A DNA stretch of 64,000 bases from Coenobita brevimanus (GCA_032717465.1 CM064657.1:23801827-23865826), one strand, 5' to 3'. Positions 1 through 11,043 are shown, numbered from the stretch's first letter. Numbers and translations are program-made. The notes: generated by a model not told the origin, from the letters alone.

Positions 1-1842
1 TTAGGCTGGTACGACGCAGGTAAGCCTACGCAGTCCACGAATTCGCATGTTTATGTTATTCATGTTATTCCCAGGATAGAGCTTAGGAGAAAACACAGGA
101 ACTGAAAAGTGTTATGAAACAGCGCTAGGTGACAGCTGGTGTGTGCTGGTGTATCCTGCCGTGCGAGGTTATGTGGCCGACCATCTGACACAGGTGGCCG
201 AGATTTCTAGTTACACTGGTGATATCATTTCGCCTTTTCCTCGGCGATTTATTTTGTTCATTATACACATTTATCATCTTGTACATTACTGAGGCAAACA
301 GTGTCGATACGAGATGTTATGGATAGATAACATAAGAGAAAATCAAGATATCTGCATATAATGAGTAGCTAAGTAAAAGATGCTACGAAGTTCCCATGTC
401 ACTTAGAACACGACTCGCAGTCCCCACGGCTTGGCGGCTGCAGTTTTGTCAGGCCACATATTTCACTGGGCATTTGATTGAGTCCAGACACAAGATCCGG
501 ATATGATGTACAGCGAACACAAACATGCTCATACACACAGGCAGTTCTGGGTTGAATTAGTGCTGGAACTGAAGTACATTAGACACCATCAGAACCTACT
601 GTAAGATCACTAACAGTACCTAGTGTCTCATTATCGTGGCATATAGGGGAAAAAAAGAACACAATACTCTGTTCACTGTGCATGGTTTAACATTGCCATC
701 TCCCTGGTTTGAGTAACCGAGCTATAGCAAGATTAATACTAGAATATGACTTTGCATACGAAGAGGTGTGTAGAATGGATGTAGTGCTGTAACACCGTCT
801 TATTTTACCATATAGCTAAATGACATACTCATACGTTGCAAAAGGACAAAAAACTCCTACAGGTTAAGGTGGACGAACCATAGCGCTTCATTTTTATGGT
901 GTGTATACCATTGTTTAAACAACACGTGCATAACATGATAACCACACAGCAGCCACTGACGCACCACCCCAACCTGCACAGTGCAACCCACCAGCACAAC
1001 CGCAGCGCAGAGCATCGCACCCACGCACACCAGCCACTACAGCAGAATCTCCGCCCATCTCACAATTTAACAACCCCTTCAATACGATTATCTTTCCTAT
1101 TTCTTGCTGCAGCCAGATCATTATATTCAACCTAACACAGACTTCTCGTGATGAAGAGATCATTTTCATTGAGCCATTCAGTACAATGAACGCTTTATAA
1201 TTATACTTACTGGCCCTTCCCGAGGAGTTTCTGGTAGTCGGGTTGGCAGCGTTTTTGTCAGTCCTCCTGATCGCGAGTATTATCCCATGCGGGGAAGAAC
1301 ATTTAAGAGGGTGCAGTAGGTGCAGTAGTATGTCCTCATGTTTTCCGTGTGTTCTCGTTTTGTCAAGGTTCCTTCGATGATACAAACTGTCAGTCTGTCA
1401 CAAAGCAGTCCTAACATAATTTCAGCTCACTTGTTACCCTGCGCTCCAAAAAGCCATACACATCTATACCCATCCATGAATTTGTGAGGGAGGCGGTGCA
1501 TTTCTCCAATGACAGAGTGGTGTTACTCGCCTTTTTGACTGACTTGCCATTCATGACCCGTAAGGGACGAAAAAATATACATATAGATAGACAGATATAG
1601 ATATATAGATATATATAACTGCCCATCCGTGTCAGGCGGGTGTAGGCTGACCCTTCCAGTACATAGGCTACCTGCATAAATACCGTATACAGATGACTCT
1701 TTTAGTTAAGTGATTAAGAGTACATAGACAGACAAACGCCACCGAGTCGTTAAGAATACGTGAGAAAAACAGGCAAGTGCCATGTGATGGATAGGAAGGC
1801 ATAAAACAAACAAAAGAGCTCCACATTAGCAACAGAGCACAC
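1..1842. other. No gene recognised
   Basis: Mixed-composition DNA with no ORF resembling a known protein on either strand. The longest frames (for example 915-1385 on the minus strand) show no domain, signal peptide or membrane segment I can recognise. A short TATA/GATA-rich patch lies at about 1575-1618. Introns or regulatory DNA of a distant host gene cannot be excluded from sequence alone. Confidence 0.6.
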
Positions 1843-1865
1843 CCACCACCACCACCACCACCACC
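1843..1865. repeat. (CCA)n microsatellite
   Basis: About eight perfect CCA triplets. The reverse complement reads as a glycine run in a spurious minus-strand frame. Confidence 0.9.
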
Positions 1866-2009
1866 CTTTCCCAGCATGACACCCAGCACCACAACACGGC
1901 CTCCGCTGGAAACAATAATTACATTTCTCTCATTAACAACCGTTTGTTGCGCGGGGCGGCGGTGAAGAAATATAACGAGGCAAAGCAATCATGAACGCGG
2001 ATGTTAGGT

Positions 2010-2330
2010 ACGGCTGGGGGTAGGGTAAGGTTGGGTGGGTTGGGTAAGGTCAAGGTTGCAGTGGGTTGGGTTAGGGTATGTTTGGAATATGGGTGCATTA
2101 GGAAGATGTAAAGGAGTGGAGGTGTGAAAGTGATTATGTGTCTGGGGGTGGGGTGGAGGGGGTTAGAGTCAAGGTAAAAATGGGTTAGACTAGAGTAAGA
2201 GTGCGGGTGAGTGGCAAGGTGTGTGGGAGGTTGGGGTTTGGGACTGATGGGTATGTGCGAAGGGGGTGAAGAAGGTTTGGGGGTGGTGTGGGTGATGTGT
2301 CGGGTGGATGGGTGGGTAGAGTCAAGGTTT
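2010..2330. repeat. G-rich degenerate GGGTTGGG/GGTTAGGG tract
   Basis: The plus strand is strongly G and T rich, with recurring GGTTGGG, GGTTAGGG and GGGTGG motifs, none in exact register. It resembles a decayed simple repeat. The TTAGGG-like words are too irregular to call a telomeric array. Confidence 0.65.
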
Positions 2331-3860
2331 AAGTGAGTTGGGTTCGGCTGGGACTGGCCGAGTCATTTCTGGTAGAGCTTAGATGACACCAAGTTACGGC
2401 AGGGTAATGTGAAGTTGGTTGGCTTGAACGAAGGTAAGTCTCAGTCTTGTTTAGGTCGAGCCGGGATAGATTTGATCTAATGGAGCAAATTGCATCACAT
2501 TTACAGCTGTTATACAAGGGAGTTCCAACACTGTCCCTTGAGCCTCGACATATTGGCTGATATTAGACTACCAACCTCCGTACGGCAGTGATATTCTCCT
2601 ACGGCGAGTGGGTCGCCAGATTCGGCGGAGTTAAGTGAGATTAACTGGCAGAGGTCGAGTGTTTGTAGTTAATGAACATACAAGAGCTACTAAGTCTCCA
2701 GGCATGTCGTTCGTTCCATGGAAAGTCGGTTTAAAAAGTTCAAATTCAAGTCCTGTTTGCTTCCAAGTGCCTGAGCACATTGCGTTTAAGCCCATCAGCC
2801 CGAGTCATTCATTTTATTCGGTGTCATCAGGCGATATTATTGTGACGAGGAGGCCTTTGGAGCGGAGGTGGTTAGCTATGGCCATCATAGCTAAACAAAA
2901 GCAAAAAAGAAAAAAAATCTTTCCCAACTTGAAAAAAAAAAAAAAAAAAAAAAAAAAACTTTCCCAATTTAATAAACTCATCAGGAGATATCAAGTTAAT
3001 GAAAAATGCGTCATTGGGTTGAAGGGGTAAAATCGTGAAGGTTATGGGCTGTCTTGTACCTAGATAAACCTTTTGTAAATCTACTGTAGTTCTCTCGTGG
3101 GACCCTGGCGAGACGACGATCGGTTTGCGGACTTCTGTGAAGCTTATGCAGTGAAGAGACCTGGGAGGTTGTGAGTCTGTGTGATAACCCCATTTTCATG
3201 GTTGTGTCTGACTCGTATTCTCTTCGGCATAGGAGTCTTTCTAACACGTCTTCCTTAGCCAGTTATTTTGCATATTACTCCTTCCTGTTTCTTTATATCT
3301 TTAAAGAATTAAGTTGGTAAAGAAAAGCAGCTTGATAGCCTTCTGAGCTGACGAGAATATGGCCCATAGTTTAGAGGCATCATGTACGTAGTGAGAAAAC
3401 GGTGTACGCATACCAGGGTTTCCGTATGAGCTGGCAGAGCACGATGAAGAAGGCTTAGATTAATGTGTCAACTGCGCGGAGGGTATTAAGGCAGGCAGTC
3501 AGGGATTTGCTGTGTCACAGTCTTCCCCTTGAATAAAACCCGCGGTAGTCTGTTTACATACTGTACAGGTCCCCAGTTGTATCGCTGGGTGAATAGAAAC
3601 AGGGAGGCAACGAAATTTTTCAAAGTATCTGTCTGGTCCAAAAGAAGGGAGAGGAGAGCACCCGTGTGTAATTAATTACCGGAGTGTCCGCGAGGGGATC
3701 ATGCAGCGCGGCCAGAATTATAACCACCTTGGTAGAGTCAGACATCCATCACACTAAATGAGAACGCCTTTTTCTCCGGCTAAATTACCTAAGTCTACCC
3801 TGCGTTGCGCCACCCACCACACCACCTCATTAGTTTTTTGTTATATACTTTCCTAGATAT

Positions 3861-3864
<4 letters not shown>
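2331..3864. other. No gene recognised; poly-A run inside
   Basis: No coding sequence recognised. A 27-base A-run (2932-2958) lies inside an A-rich stretch and could be the tail of a decayed retroelement. I could not identify any body for it upstream. Confidence 0.55.

Positions 3865-3899
<35 letters not shown>
3865..3899. repeat. (AT)n microsatellite
   Basis: About 17 AT dinucleotides directly abutting the left end of the dispersed repeat at 3904-4280. Confidence 0.95.
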
Positions 3900-3903
<4 letters not shown>

Positions 3904-3905
<2 letters not shown>

Positions 3906-4278
3906 AGTGCTCGTGGGCCCTTTGGGCCCTCTCGCACTTGCTCCTGTGGAGGGCTGTCTTGCTGCGCGCTCGCTTTCTCGTCCTTCACATTCGTTTCCTC
4001 GTGCTTCTCACTCATTTCCTCGCGCTTCGCGCGTGCGTTGCGATCATTTCAGGTAATCCGAGTCACATTTATGTAAAGCCATCAAAAACTCTACAGTGAA
4101 TGCAACCCTAATTTCACACACTTACGCCGGGAGTGGCGTTTTTTGGTCAAACTGATCGCTCACTAAGTATAGTAAAAGTTTTTCAATCGTGATGGGACCA
4201 AGTTTTTTCACGTCAGTGAACTTTTTGCGATTTTTATGCCAATTTTGGTGCGATTTGAATGTGTAGTTTCGGCTCCCC

Positions 4279-4280
<2 letters not shown>
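3904..4280 (-). repeat. Dispersed repeat 'R1', copy 1
   Basis: This segment matches the reverse complement of 36240-36890. Shared blocks include a GC-rich end with GGGCCC/CCCGAAGGG words and CGCGC-rich DNA, a GTGACTCGGATTACCT block, and a long block containing TTGGTCCCATCACGATTG and GCGATTTTTATGCC-type words. It is bounded by (AT)n on the left and (AC)n on the right. It has no coding capacity. The copy-to-copy similarity is seen directly in the sequence. The class is unknown: a non-autonomous Helitron, a MITE or a SINE-like repeat are all possible. Confidence 0.8.
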
Positions 4281-4327
<47 letters not shown>

Positions 4328-4355
4328 CTAGTGCTACTGTATAGTAGATTTTATA

Positions 4356-4404
<49 letters not shown>
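4281..4404. repeat. (AC)n then (GT)n microsatellites
   Basis: (AC)n at 4281-4325 and (GT)n at 4359-4404, separated by about 33 bases. Together they form an inverted (AC)/(GT) pair that could fold into a hairpin. The left array touches dispersed repeat R1 and the right array touches an RTE-like LINE fragment. Confidence 0.95.
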
Positions 4405-4406
<2 letters not shown>

Positions 4407-4784
4407 GAGAGCGTTGAATGCGAGATGGATGTCTGTTGAGCAAGGAACAGTGGCTGTGCGTGATAGAAATGATTGGAGAGAAATTGTGAGTGAATAAATG
4501 ATGACACAGCCCTGAGGGGATATTCTCCTGCATTTCTCTGATCAGCTGATTAGGTCAGGTGCGGATAAGGGGATGGGTCTATTATGACATGGCAGGGGTA
4601 AACCAGCTCTGCTGTCGGGCCTTGCTGCGGATGTCACTGATTGCACTGCGCAGTTGGCCCTCGTGCGGTATGGTGCGGTGAGGATCTATCCCTTCTCCTC
4701 TTTGGGGCTAAGATGTGAATGATTGTAAATTGGGAGTGTGTCGTCCTGTCTCGGCTACCTCCGTTTCCTTGGGGAAAGCAGCCT

Positions 4785-4787
<3 letters not shown>
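4405..4787 (+). mobile_element. 5'-truncated RTE-like LINE, 3' end only
   Basis: This fragment aligns almost base for base with 42973-43378, the 3' end of the larger RTE-like element. It covers the last ~30 codons of the reverse transcriptase ORF (ending GTGAGTGAATAA), the 3' UTR with a GATATTCTCC block and GGCAGGGGTAAACCAG, and a terminal GTCTCGGCTACCTCC...AAGCAGCCTAGG block. The copy is cut off by (GT)n on the left and runs straight into (TA)n on the right. This matches 5' truncation during target-primed reverse transcription (family knowledge). It is non-functional. Confidence 0.9.
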
Positions 4788-4878
<91 letters not shown>

Positions 4879-4988
4879 ATTTTCTGGTAATTTCACTTTT
4901 CTTATTAATCACGGTAGTGTCGACGTGGATCTTTTAGAAAACTGTGTTTGTGGACCTTGATATGGATGAATAAGTGCGTACGTGTGAA

Positions 4989-5044
<56 letters not shown>
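4788..5044. repeat. Two (TA)n microsatellites
   Basis: Perfect TA arrays at 4788-4876 and 4991-5044. The first is continuous with the 3' end of the LINE fragment and may be an expanded tail. Confidence 0.95.
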
Positions 5045-5047
<3 letters not shown>

Positions 5048-5544
5048 ACTCCCACGTTCATCATTCAGGTTGACAATCGTACAGAAGTTCTTTCATCTTT
5101 TGGGTGCTAAAGACTTCCTGCAGCTGAATAAATTCGTCTGCTTGCGTGAATGTTATTCTGATTGCCGCATCGACCTAGCCTGAGACAGAGTTTGGACAAA
5201 GAGCAGTGTGACTTGCCCCTTCGTTATCGAAAACAAAATCTTTCCAAAGATCATTCTTAAACTTTCCACCCACTCATTCTGCTTCCGTTTAGGGCCATAT
5301 TCAGAGTGGCTTTGGAGATTTCGTAGTCTCTCGTTATATCACTTTATTCTGCACTTTTGGACATCGGTATCCTCTTCGGACATCGGTATCGTCTTGTGTG
5401 TTACTTATGCAAACCAGGTCGAAGATAAAGCATATAAATTCCATATATAGGAGTGGTAAGGTGTTATAAGTAAAATAAATCGCTTACGCAGAGTTGCTTC
5501 GAGCCCATGTTTATCACCGAGAATACACTTCTGATTGTATTCTG
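5045..5544. other. No gene; one possible Fam-D core
   Basis: No coding sequence recognised. A weak antisense Fam-D core (GCTGAATAAATTCGTCTG) lies at about 5119-5141. Confidence 0.5.
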
Positions 5545-5890
5545 AATCTAATCTTTTAACAACGATGACGTATGTTATATTCTAGCTGCCACCGGACGAT
5601 TTCATTCAGCCTCGGAGAAAGATTTTAAAATGTAAGTGGTTTGATATGGCCTACAAAAAGTATATAACGATGAAGGGTCTCTTGAAAACTTAAAAAATGT
5701 CGTCCAGTGGTGGCAAGAAAAATGTAAATAGACCTCATCCGATAAAAGCTAATGTATTAGAATTACTCTCTTTATTCCGGTGACCTGTTTATTTTATTAT
5801 ATTCATGTTTTTTCCGGACGGCTTTGTTCAACACTTGAGAGACTTCGAGCAGGAGGGATTAGATATAGCCTTCATTAACCCGTTCATTGC
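5545..5890 (+). repeat. Fam-D, two diverged sense copies
   Basis: The first copy (about 5550-5660) contains AGCTGCCACCGGACGATTTC and ATTCAGC, then a degenerate GTTTGATATGG tail. The second (about 5785-5885) contains CCGGACGGCTTTGTTCAAC, AGAGACTT, and GGGATTAGATATAGCC followed by TTCATTAACC. Both follow the Fam-D order: CTTGCTGCC, GACGATTTTATTCAGC, AGGGAAGG-like block, GTGAAGGGGTTAGA. Confidence 0.65.
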
Positions 5891-5892
5891 CA

Positions 5893-7160
5893 GGGCCTGT
5901 ATTCTGCATAGTGCTTATGGTCGACCCTAGCTAACCGTCATAGCTAAGCAAATTTATGACAGTCAGTCTTATGGCCGTCGGAAGTCGTCGGCCATACCTC
6001 ACTAATCCAACAACACCGTCAGCTGCTAGAACGCACCGCTCACAATTTGTCAACTTTAAATTTATGGAATAAAATAGGTTCTTGGCATTATTTTCTTGGA
6101 TTTAAATCGTTTTAACTTCATATTACGACTTTTGGGGAAGTTAGACATAGTAAAATAGGAATTCGTTTGAGAAAATGCGCTGAAACGTATTCCCGTTGAA
6201 AAGTGTGTAACCAAAAACACTGTCTGACTAGTGTAAACTTAACCTACCTTATTAATTTCATCTAATTTCATATTAGTATTTTTTTGTTGGCTAGGCTAAA
6301 CTTGGTTAGGTTAAATTTTATTATATATATATATATATTTTTTTTTTATTTTTTTATTTTTTTATTCATATCATTATTTATTATAATATACTTAACCTAC
6401 ATTACAAATATTTTCTTAAGTCCAAAGAAAGTTAAAGAAAATGTTCATTGCTATGGACAGCAATGGGACAATAACCAGTTCATCTGGGTTAGGTTGAGTT
6501 ATATATTTCTATAATTTGTTTCTGGTTTATTTAATATTTTCATATTTTTTTACACTAACCTTAACCTAAAGTATTATTTTTTCGACCAGTCTAAACTTTA
6601 CCTATCCCATTATTATTATTTTATTATATTTAATTATTAATTTAATATTTTTTAGACGTCCATAATTAACCTAACCTGCTGGGGCTAGCCCTACAATTAC
6701 TGTAAAGCCCAAACTCTGCACATTTGCATTTTTCCGGTAGCAAGATAACGTAGTGTTATGATGACCTTAAGCTCCAGGGTGAGTGGGTTTCTCCTCTTGG
6801 TGTCATTCGATAAGGCGTCTCTCACAAGATTGGTGACATACAAAATACCGTCCCTGTCTAGCCGGTATCTCTTGATAAGCTCAGCATCACTGAGCTCGTT
6901 AAGCACGTCCCTTCTTTGGAAAATATTCCTCGGCTGGGGATCTGCTTGTTGTGGTGCGGCCATGTTGACACACTTCTGAAGGTCATAGGCGGCGTTAAGA
7001 CAGGGTGAACCCGAACATACCATCGCGCGTCTTATTATGGTCGTCCATAGGAGTTTATGGTCGACCATACGAGTTTCTGACGGAGTTATGTCTAAAATGC
7101 GCCATTTTGTTTAGATATGTACGACGGACTTAGCTATGACGGTTTGTAGAATCTGGGCCC
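5893..7160 (-). mobile_element. PIF/Harbinger (HARBI) element, internally deleted
   Basis: The ends are imperfect inverted repeats. The left end reads GGGCCTGTATTCTGCAT and later CCGTCATAGCTAAG. The right end, reverse-complemented, reads GGGCCCAGATTCTACAAA and CCGTCATAGCTAAG. GGGCC-type termini are typical of Harbinger elements (family knowledge). The element carries the N-terminal part of a HARBI1-like transposase on the minus strand. The ~730 bases beyond the broken ORF are AT-rich, contain several AACCTA/TAGGTT words and a short (TA)n, and hold no DDE nuclease domain. I could not see a clear 3-bp target duplication. The element cannot move by itself. Confidence 0.75.
6697..6963 (-). pseudogene. 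HARBI1-like transposase, N-terminal fragment
   Basis: The frame is open from a plausible MAAPQQ start at 6963 (an upstream extension to 7068 is possible). It gives about 88 residues with the N-terminal signature of HARBI1-type nucleases: an RNIFQRRDVLNELSD block, ELIKRYRLDRDGI, YVTNLVRD, then LELKVIITLRYLATGKMQ. Full-length proteins of the family run about 300-400 residues and carry a DDE nuclease after this region. Here the frame stops after KMQMCRVWALQ, so the catalytic residues are missing. It lies inside the inverted-repeat-bounded element. No expression is expected. Confidence 0.8.
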
Positions 7161-7922
7161 AGGTCTTTCGTAAGTTGTATATACTTCTGTTCGTTAGCCA
7201 AACTAAATAATACGTCGTAAGAGTGAAGGAGGTAAGGCCATAGTTACAAAATTACGAGTATGTATACTGCATAGGCGAGGCGTGCTTTCCTGCTTCCAGT
7301 GCGCCTCCAGTTTTCTTTTTCCATGTTTCTCGTATTTTGATCGTACGTAGTTTTCCCATCCCGTCATAACCCAATAGGTGTAAATCAGTATCGCAGCGCC
7401 ACCTACAAGAAAGCAAGAGGCACGACCACTTATTAATTGTAAAATGCTTGATATCAGGGCAGATGCGGCGTGTGGACAGCAGCTCCTGTGGGTCGTGTAG
7501 TAGAACCTGATAAAGATTTAGCCACTTGGCCACACGGGATCGTATTGAGTAACTCTTTTTTGTACCTCATTAACTTTCTTCAGCCTAAGTTGTATCTAAG
7601 ACTGTTTGTACCTCATTAATTTGCATGAGCTTAAGTTGTATCTAAGATTGTATGTACTTTTATCGTAATTCGTATTGCCACCAAACAGTTCCCAAATAGA
7701 CTGAAGTGAAAAATAGGATAAAGATAATTGTTCAAGATAATGTTTATTGGTATGGAGCCTTGTTCATGGTAAAATTGTGTTAGAGAATCAATAATGAAAG
7801 AGTAATAAAGACAAAACAGTTATTTCTGATAACATGCAACTACAGTGGAGACTTGCTGATCATAAAAACTGGTTAGATTCTTAGGAAAATTAAGGCTAAA
7901 CAAAACATGACAGTATTATTTA
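7161..7922. other. No gene recognised
   Basis: No recognisable coding sequence. A direct duplication of a phrase around TTTGTACCTCATTAA and CTTAAGTTGTATCTAAGA occurs at about 7560-7595 and 7605-7650, a period of about 47 bases. Confidence 0.5.
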
Positions 7923-8258
7923 AGAGGAGCCTGTGGAGTCACATGGAGAGACAGGCAGACAAATGAGGATATAAAGGAGCGTTGTGGTGTGGATGTGGAT
8001 GTGATAGAAAGCGTCAGGAGGAACACACTGAGGTGGTTTGGCCATGTGGAGAGGATGGAGGGTGAGAGACTGACAAAGAGAGTGTACGTGAGTGAGGTGG
8101 AGGGGGGGAGAGGGAGAGGGAGGCCGAGGATGAGATGGAGGGATGGAGTGGAGAGATATATGAGAGAGGGAGGTGTGAGTTGGGAGCAGGGCAGTGAAAT
8201 GGAGGGGGACAGGGCGACGTGGAGGCGATTTGTTTGTGGCCACCCCGTATGGGATTAA
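7923..8258 (+). pseudogene. RTE-like LINE reverse transcriptase, C-terminal tail
   Basis: One open frame from about 7923 to the stop at 8256-8258 encodes the C-terminal tail typical of RTE-like LINE polyproteins. The order is LRGACGVTWRDRQTNEDIKE, then RRNTLRWFGHVERMEGERL, a glycine/arginine-rich GRGRGRPRMRWRDGVERYM block, and WRRFVCGHPVWD. Such LINEs place this region after the RT domain and have no RNase H (family knowledge). Everything upstream is missing, so the copy is 5'-truncated. Its stop codon falls inside the TTAA where a DNA element inserted, and LINE-derived sequence may resume at 9714. The same tail occurs in decayed form on the other strand at 10633-11043. Confidence 0.85.
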
Positions 8259-9713
8259 CCCCTCCGTGGCCGCCGGCGTTGAATGACGTTTAGTCGATCA
8301 ATGGCCGCAGGCGTCGTTTGAGCGCAGCCTATAAAAAAATGCAAAAATTTTGGGGAAGTGAACTAACGTTCTGAACGTCGTCACACTGACCAACATTACA
8401 CTCCCATACACCTCATTAAGCAGTTCAAAGCCTGCTGCTGTGATAAGTGGATTTTTTTATTTTTTCACTCCTAGCCATGCCAAAACAAGCACAACTACAC
8501 CTATTATCTCGACCCAGGCAGACCATATCATCTTTGTCCTCTCTTGCAAAACACACACAACCACCTGTTTATGATTATGAAGTAATACGGGCACATACAA
8601 AAAAGACATGATAATAAGTGAAAAATACATTTTTGTCTTGGTATCTGAACCTATTTGCTCAGGTTTACTGTAATGGTTTGGATCATTTGATGCAGTGCAA
8701 CTTGTAGAAAACTGTGAAAACCTTCGGGAAGTGAACGAAAATCTGGGACATGAGACTGACCTTGACTTCACCCTCTAACATATCATCTGTCAGTTCACCT
8801 GCTGTCATGACGAGTGGATGTACGATTTTTTCGCTCGTGGCCGTGCCTAAAAACACATAGTTACACCCATTATCTCGACCCAGACAGAAGATACAGTCTT
8901 TTTCCTCCCTTGCAAATCATACAGCCACCCTGTTTACGAGACAGCAATATACAGTATATTGCGAAAATAACAAAATAAAATGATGAACACGGAAAAAATA
9001 CGTTTTCCCCCGTCTGTAAACTTATTTATTTCTGCTTTGTATCTGTATTCGTAATAATTAGACTACTGAAACTGCATTACGATTCTATTTTTAGCCATGC
9101 TCGTGGTGTGAGAGCTCGAAGTTGCGACTCAACTTCCGTATTGCTAATCGGATCTCACCCTCCACTTTATTCTCCCGTGGCAGAGGGTAACCTTGGAGGA
9201 CGTGCAGTTTTCTCATTTAGGACCGAAAATTCAACTCTTTCGCTCCCTTTTCCAAGCATGGGCTCAAAGATAACGTAAATAATAACTCGAAACTACCATA
9301 AACATATTTTATATCAGAAAGGTGAAAAAGTATTCATAGCATTTTTTTTTTTCCAGCCATTCCTAACAGATTATGTACTGAAATCATTCGACATCATATC
9401 TCATATATGCACAACATTTCAGCACCATTCGTATTGTTTTCGGAGGTAAAAAAAATAACAACACCTGCCCAGTTGCGTTGCGGCAGCGCCCCTGGGCGGC
9501 GATATCGGTTGCCGATATTTCTGCTACTTCCGCGCTCCATTGCAAGCCACAAAACGCGTTTAGGAAGCTGGGATTTGCACTGTTATGTGCATCTGAACTT
9601 TCTCTTCATTATGGCAAGAAAAAAAAAATCAATTTTCGAAACTTCAAAAAATGGCCCCGGCGTCGGCCTGGCGTGCACGGAAAATTCCGGGCCTTCTGCC
9701 ACGGAGGGGTTAA
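8255..9713. mobile_element. piggyBac-like non-autonomous element with TTAA duplication
   Basis: A TTAA (8255-8258) is followed by CCCCTCCGTGGC. At the far end, GCCACGGAGGGG (9698-9709) is followed by TTAA (9710-9713). This gives 12-base perfect terminal inverted repeats beginning CCC and a duplicated TTAA target, the hallmark of piggyBac-superfamily insertion (family knowledge). The interior is about 1.45 kb with no transposase frame. It contains a diverged ~375-bp tandem duplication. The insertion sits at the end of a truncated RTE-like ORF, so it is younger than that LINE copy. Confidence 0.85.
8345..9045. repeat. ~375-bp tandem duplication inside the piggyBac-like element
   Basis: Two diverged copies start at about 8349 and 8725. 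Matching landmarks are GGGAAGTGAAC, the TTTTTTCACTCCTAGCCATG and TTTTTTCGCTCGTGGCCGTG blocks, and TTATCTCGACCCAGACAGA. A TTTCCTCCCTTGCAAA block, an ATGAT...GAAAAATAC block and CTGAACCTATTT/GTAAACTTATTT follow. Every landmark pair is offset by 370-376 bases. Confidence 0.75.
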
Positions 9714-9967
9714 AGCGTCTGGCAATAGATAGATGGAAAGATAGAAAACAGTTTCTTGTATCATTTAACTATTATTGAGGCTTCTTCATCTTTGAAAGTG
9801 TTTAGGGAGTCATCAGGTAACTCAGATAAGAATACATAAGTAAACAAATAATATATAAATAAAGCAATATTTTAAAATATTTAGCCACTCAGGACTTGTA
9901 AAAATTAGTCAGTATCCTTTGTGAATATCGTATGACCACACCTGAGCAGGTCTGCGGGGCGCCATCA

Positions 9968-10013
9968 CCCAGCTCCACCTTATCAGTTGTAATCACCAGG
10001 TGGAGGAGCTGGG
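9968..10013. other. Imperfect hairpin
   Basis: CCCAGCTCCACCT and AGGTGGAGGAGCTGGG form arms with a 3-base bulge around a short loop. The surrounding DNA shows no identified gene, so the role is unknown. Confidence 0.6.
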
Positions 10014-10251
10014 CACGTAACTACCTTGTTAGCGGCGGGCCTGGGTAGTGGCGCTGTCTTGGTAATTGCGATAACTTCCATTATTTCAGAGGGACTTCCG
10101 CTGGGGGCCGAAACGTGTAATTACTCTCCGGGAGATGCACGGGCCAACGCTTCTCACACCTGCAACTTGCCGCCACCCCTACCCGCCCATGGATTGCCTC
10201 ACACCTTGACTTACCACACGCACACCGCCACCGCCACCCCCCCCCCTTCCT

Positions 10252-10252
<1 letters not shown>

Positions 10253-10296
<44 letters not shown>

Positions 10297-10300
10297 GCGC

Positions 10301-10337
<37 letters not shown>
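10253..10337. repeat. (CA)n then (GA)n compound microsatellite
   Basis: (CA)n at 10253-10293 and (GA)n at 10302-10337, preceded by a C-run and a CCGCCACC-rich stretch. Confidence 0.95.
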
Positions 10338-10340
<3 letters not shown>

Positions 10341-10632
10341 GGTGTGTACCGTACCTCCCTGTCAGCTGGACCACCTTCATTCATTGACCCCTTCACTACA
10401 CACCTCTCGTAACCCGAATACAGTCGTCTAGCCGTGCCAAGAATAAAATATGAGGTCATCGTACAGAAGAGATTGATTGCCTCTGTCTTTCCAATTATCA
10501 GTTATTTACCTTACCTTTACCAGACCCTGTTACATGGCATTCATGAAGCCCCAGGTAACGCTCAGGTAAGGCCTTCTGGTAGCTGGCCACTGATCCTTTG
10601 TCTGTCTACTGTAGATATCTATATCAAGACGC

Positions 10633-11043
10633 CTAATCTCGAAAGAGATGGCCAGAAACAAATCGCCTCTGTGTCATTCTCCTACTCTGTCAGGCTGCTC
10701 TCCCTCCAACTCAGAGCCCCGTCACTCATATACCCCTCTAACCCATCACTTTATCTCATCCCTGATCTCTCACTTGTTTCCCTCTCTCCTCTTTACTTCA
10801 TGCACAGTCCTAGTCAATTGCTCATTCTCCATTCAAACAATATCAAAATATTTATAATGGTTTGCACACAGCCACACCAACACCATATTGCTCCTTCGCT
10901 TACTCATGTGTGTCTGTCTTTCGCTCCACATCCATATGCTCCTCTCAAATATCTCATTTCTATTCCTTCCACTCTTGGCTTGTGCCATTCGAACATAATT
11001 CAACTTTCACTGCCATGCGTTAGATTGGAGAGCACTGTACTGT
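10633..11043 (-). pseudogene. Decayed RTE-like LINE tail, minus strand
   Basis: Reading the minus strand gives, with several stops and frame breaks, a THGSES-like motif, EGIEMRYLRGAYG, a KDRHT segment, and a SDGLEGYMSDGALSW segment. The DNA near 10648-10670 reads GAGGCGATTTGTTTCTGGCC in reverse complement, against GAGGCGATTTGTTTGTGGCC at 8222-8241. It is therefore an older copy of the 7923-8258 family in the opposite orientation, and it extends slightly further upstream. The plus-strand frame across it is a shadow. Confidence 0.75.

Noticed and set aside
2010..2330. Interstitial telomeric repeat
   Set aside because: TTAGGG/TTAGG words are sporadic and out of register among many GGTTGGG variants.
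4122..4937. Minus- and plus-strand ORFs of alternating C-V, T-H or I-Y residues
   Set aside because: Direct translations of (AC)n, (GT)n and (TA)n microsatellites; the same applies at 14503, 27330, 37011, 40340, 46219 and 48667.
9407..9778. 123-residue ORF at the right end of the piggyBac-like element
   Set aside because: It crosses the element boundary into LINE-derived DNA and resembles no transposase.
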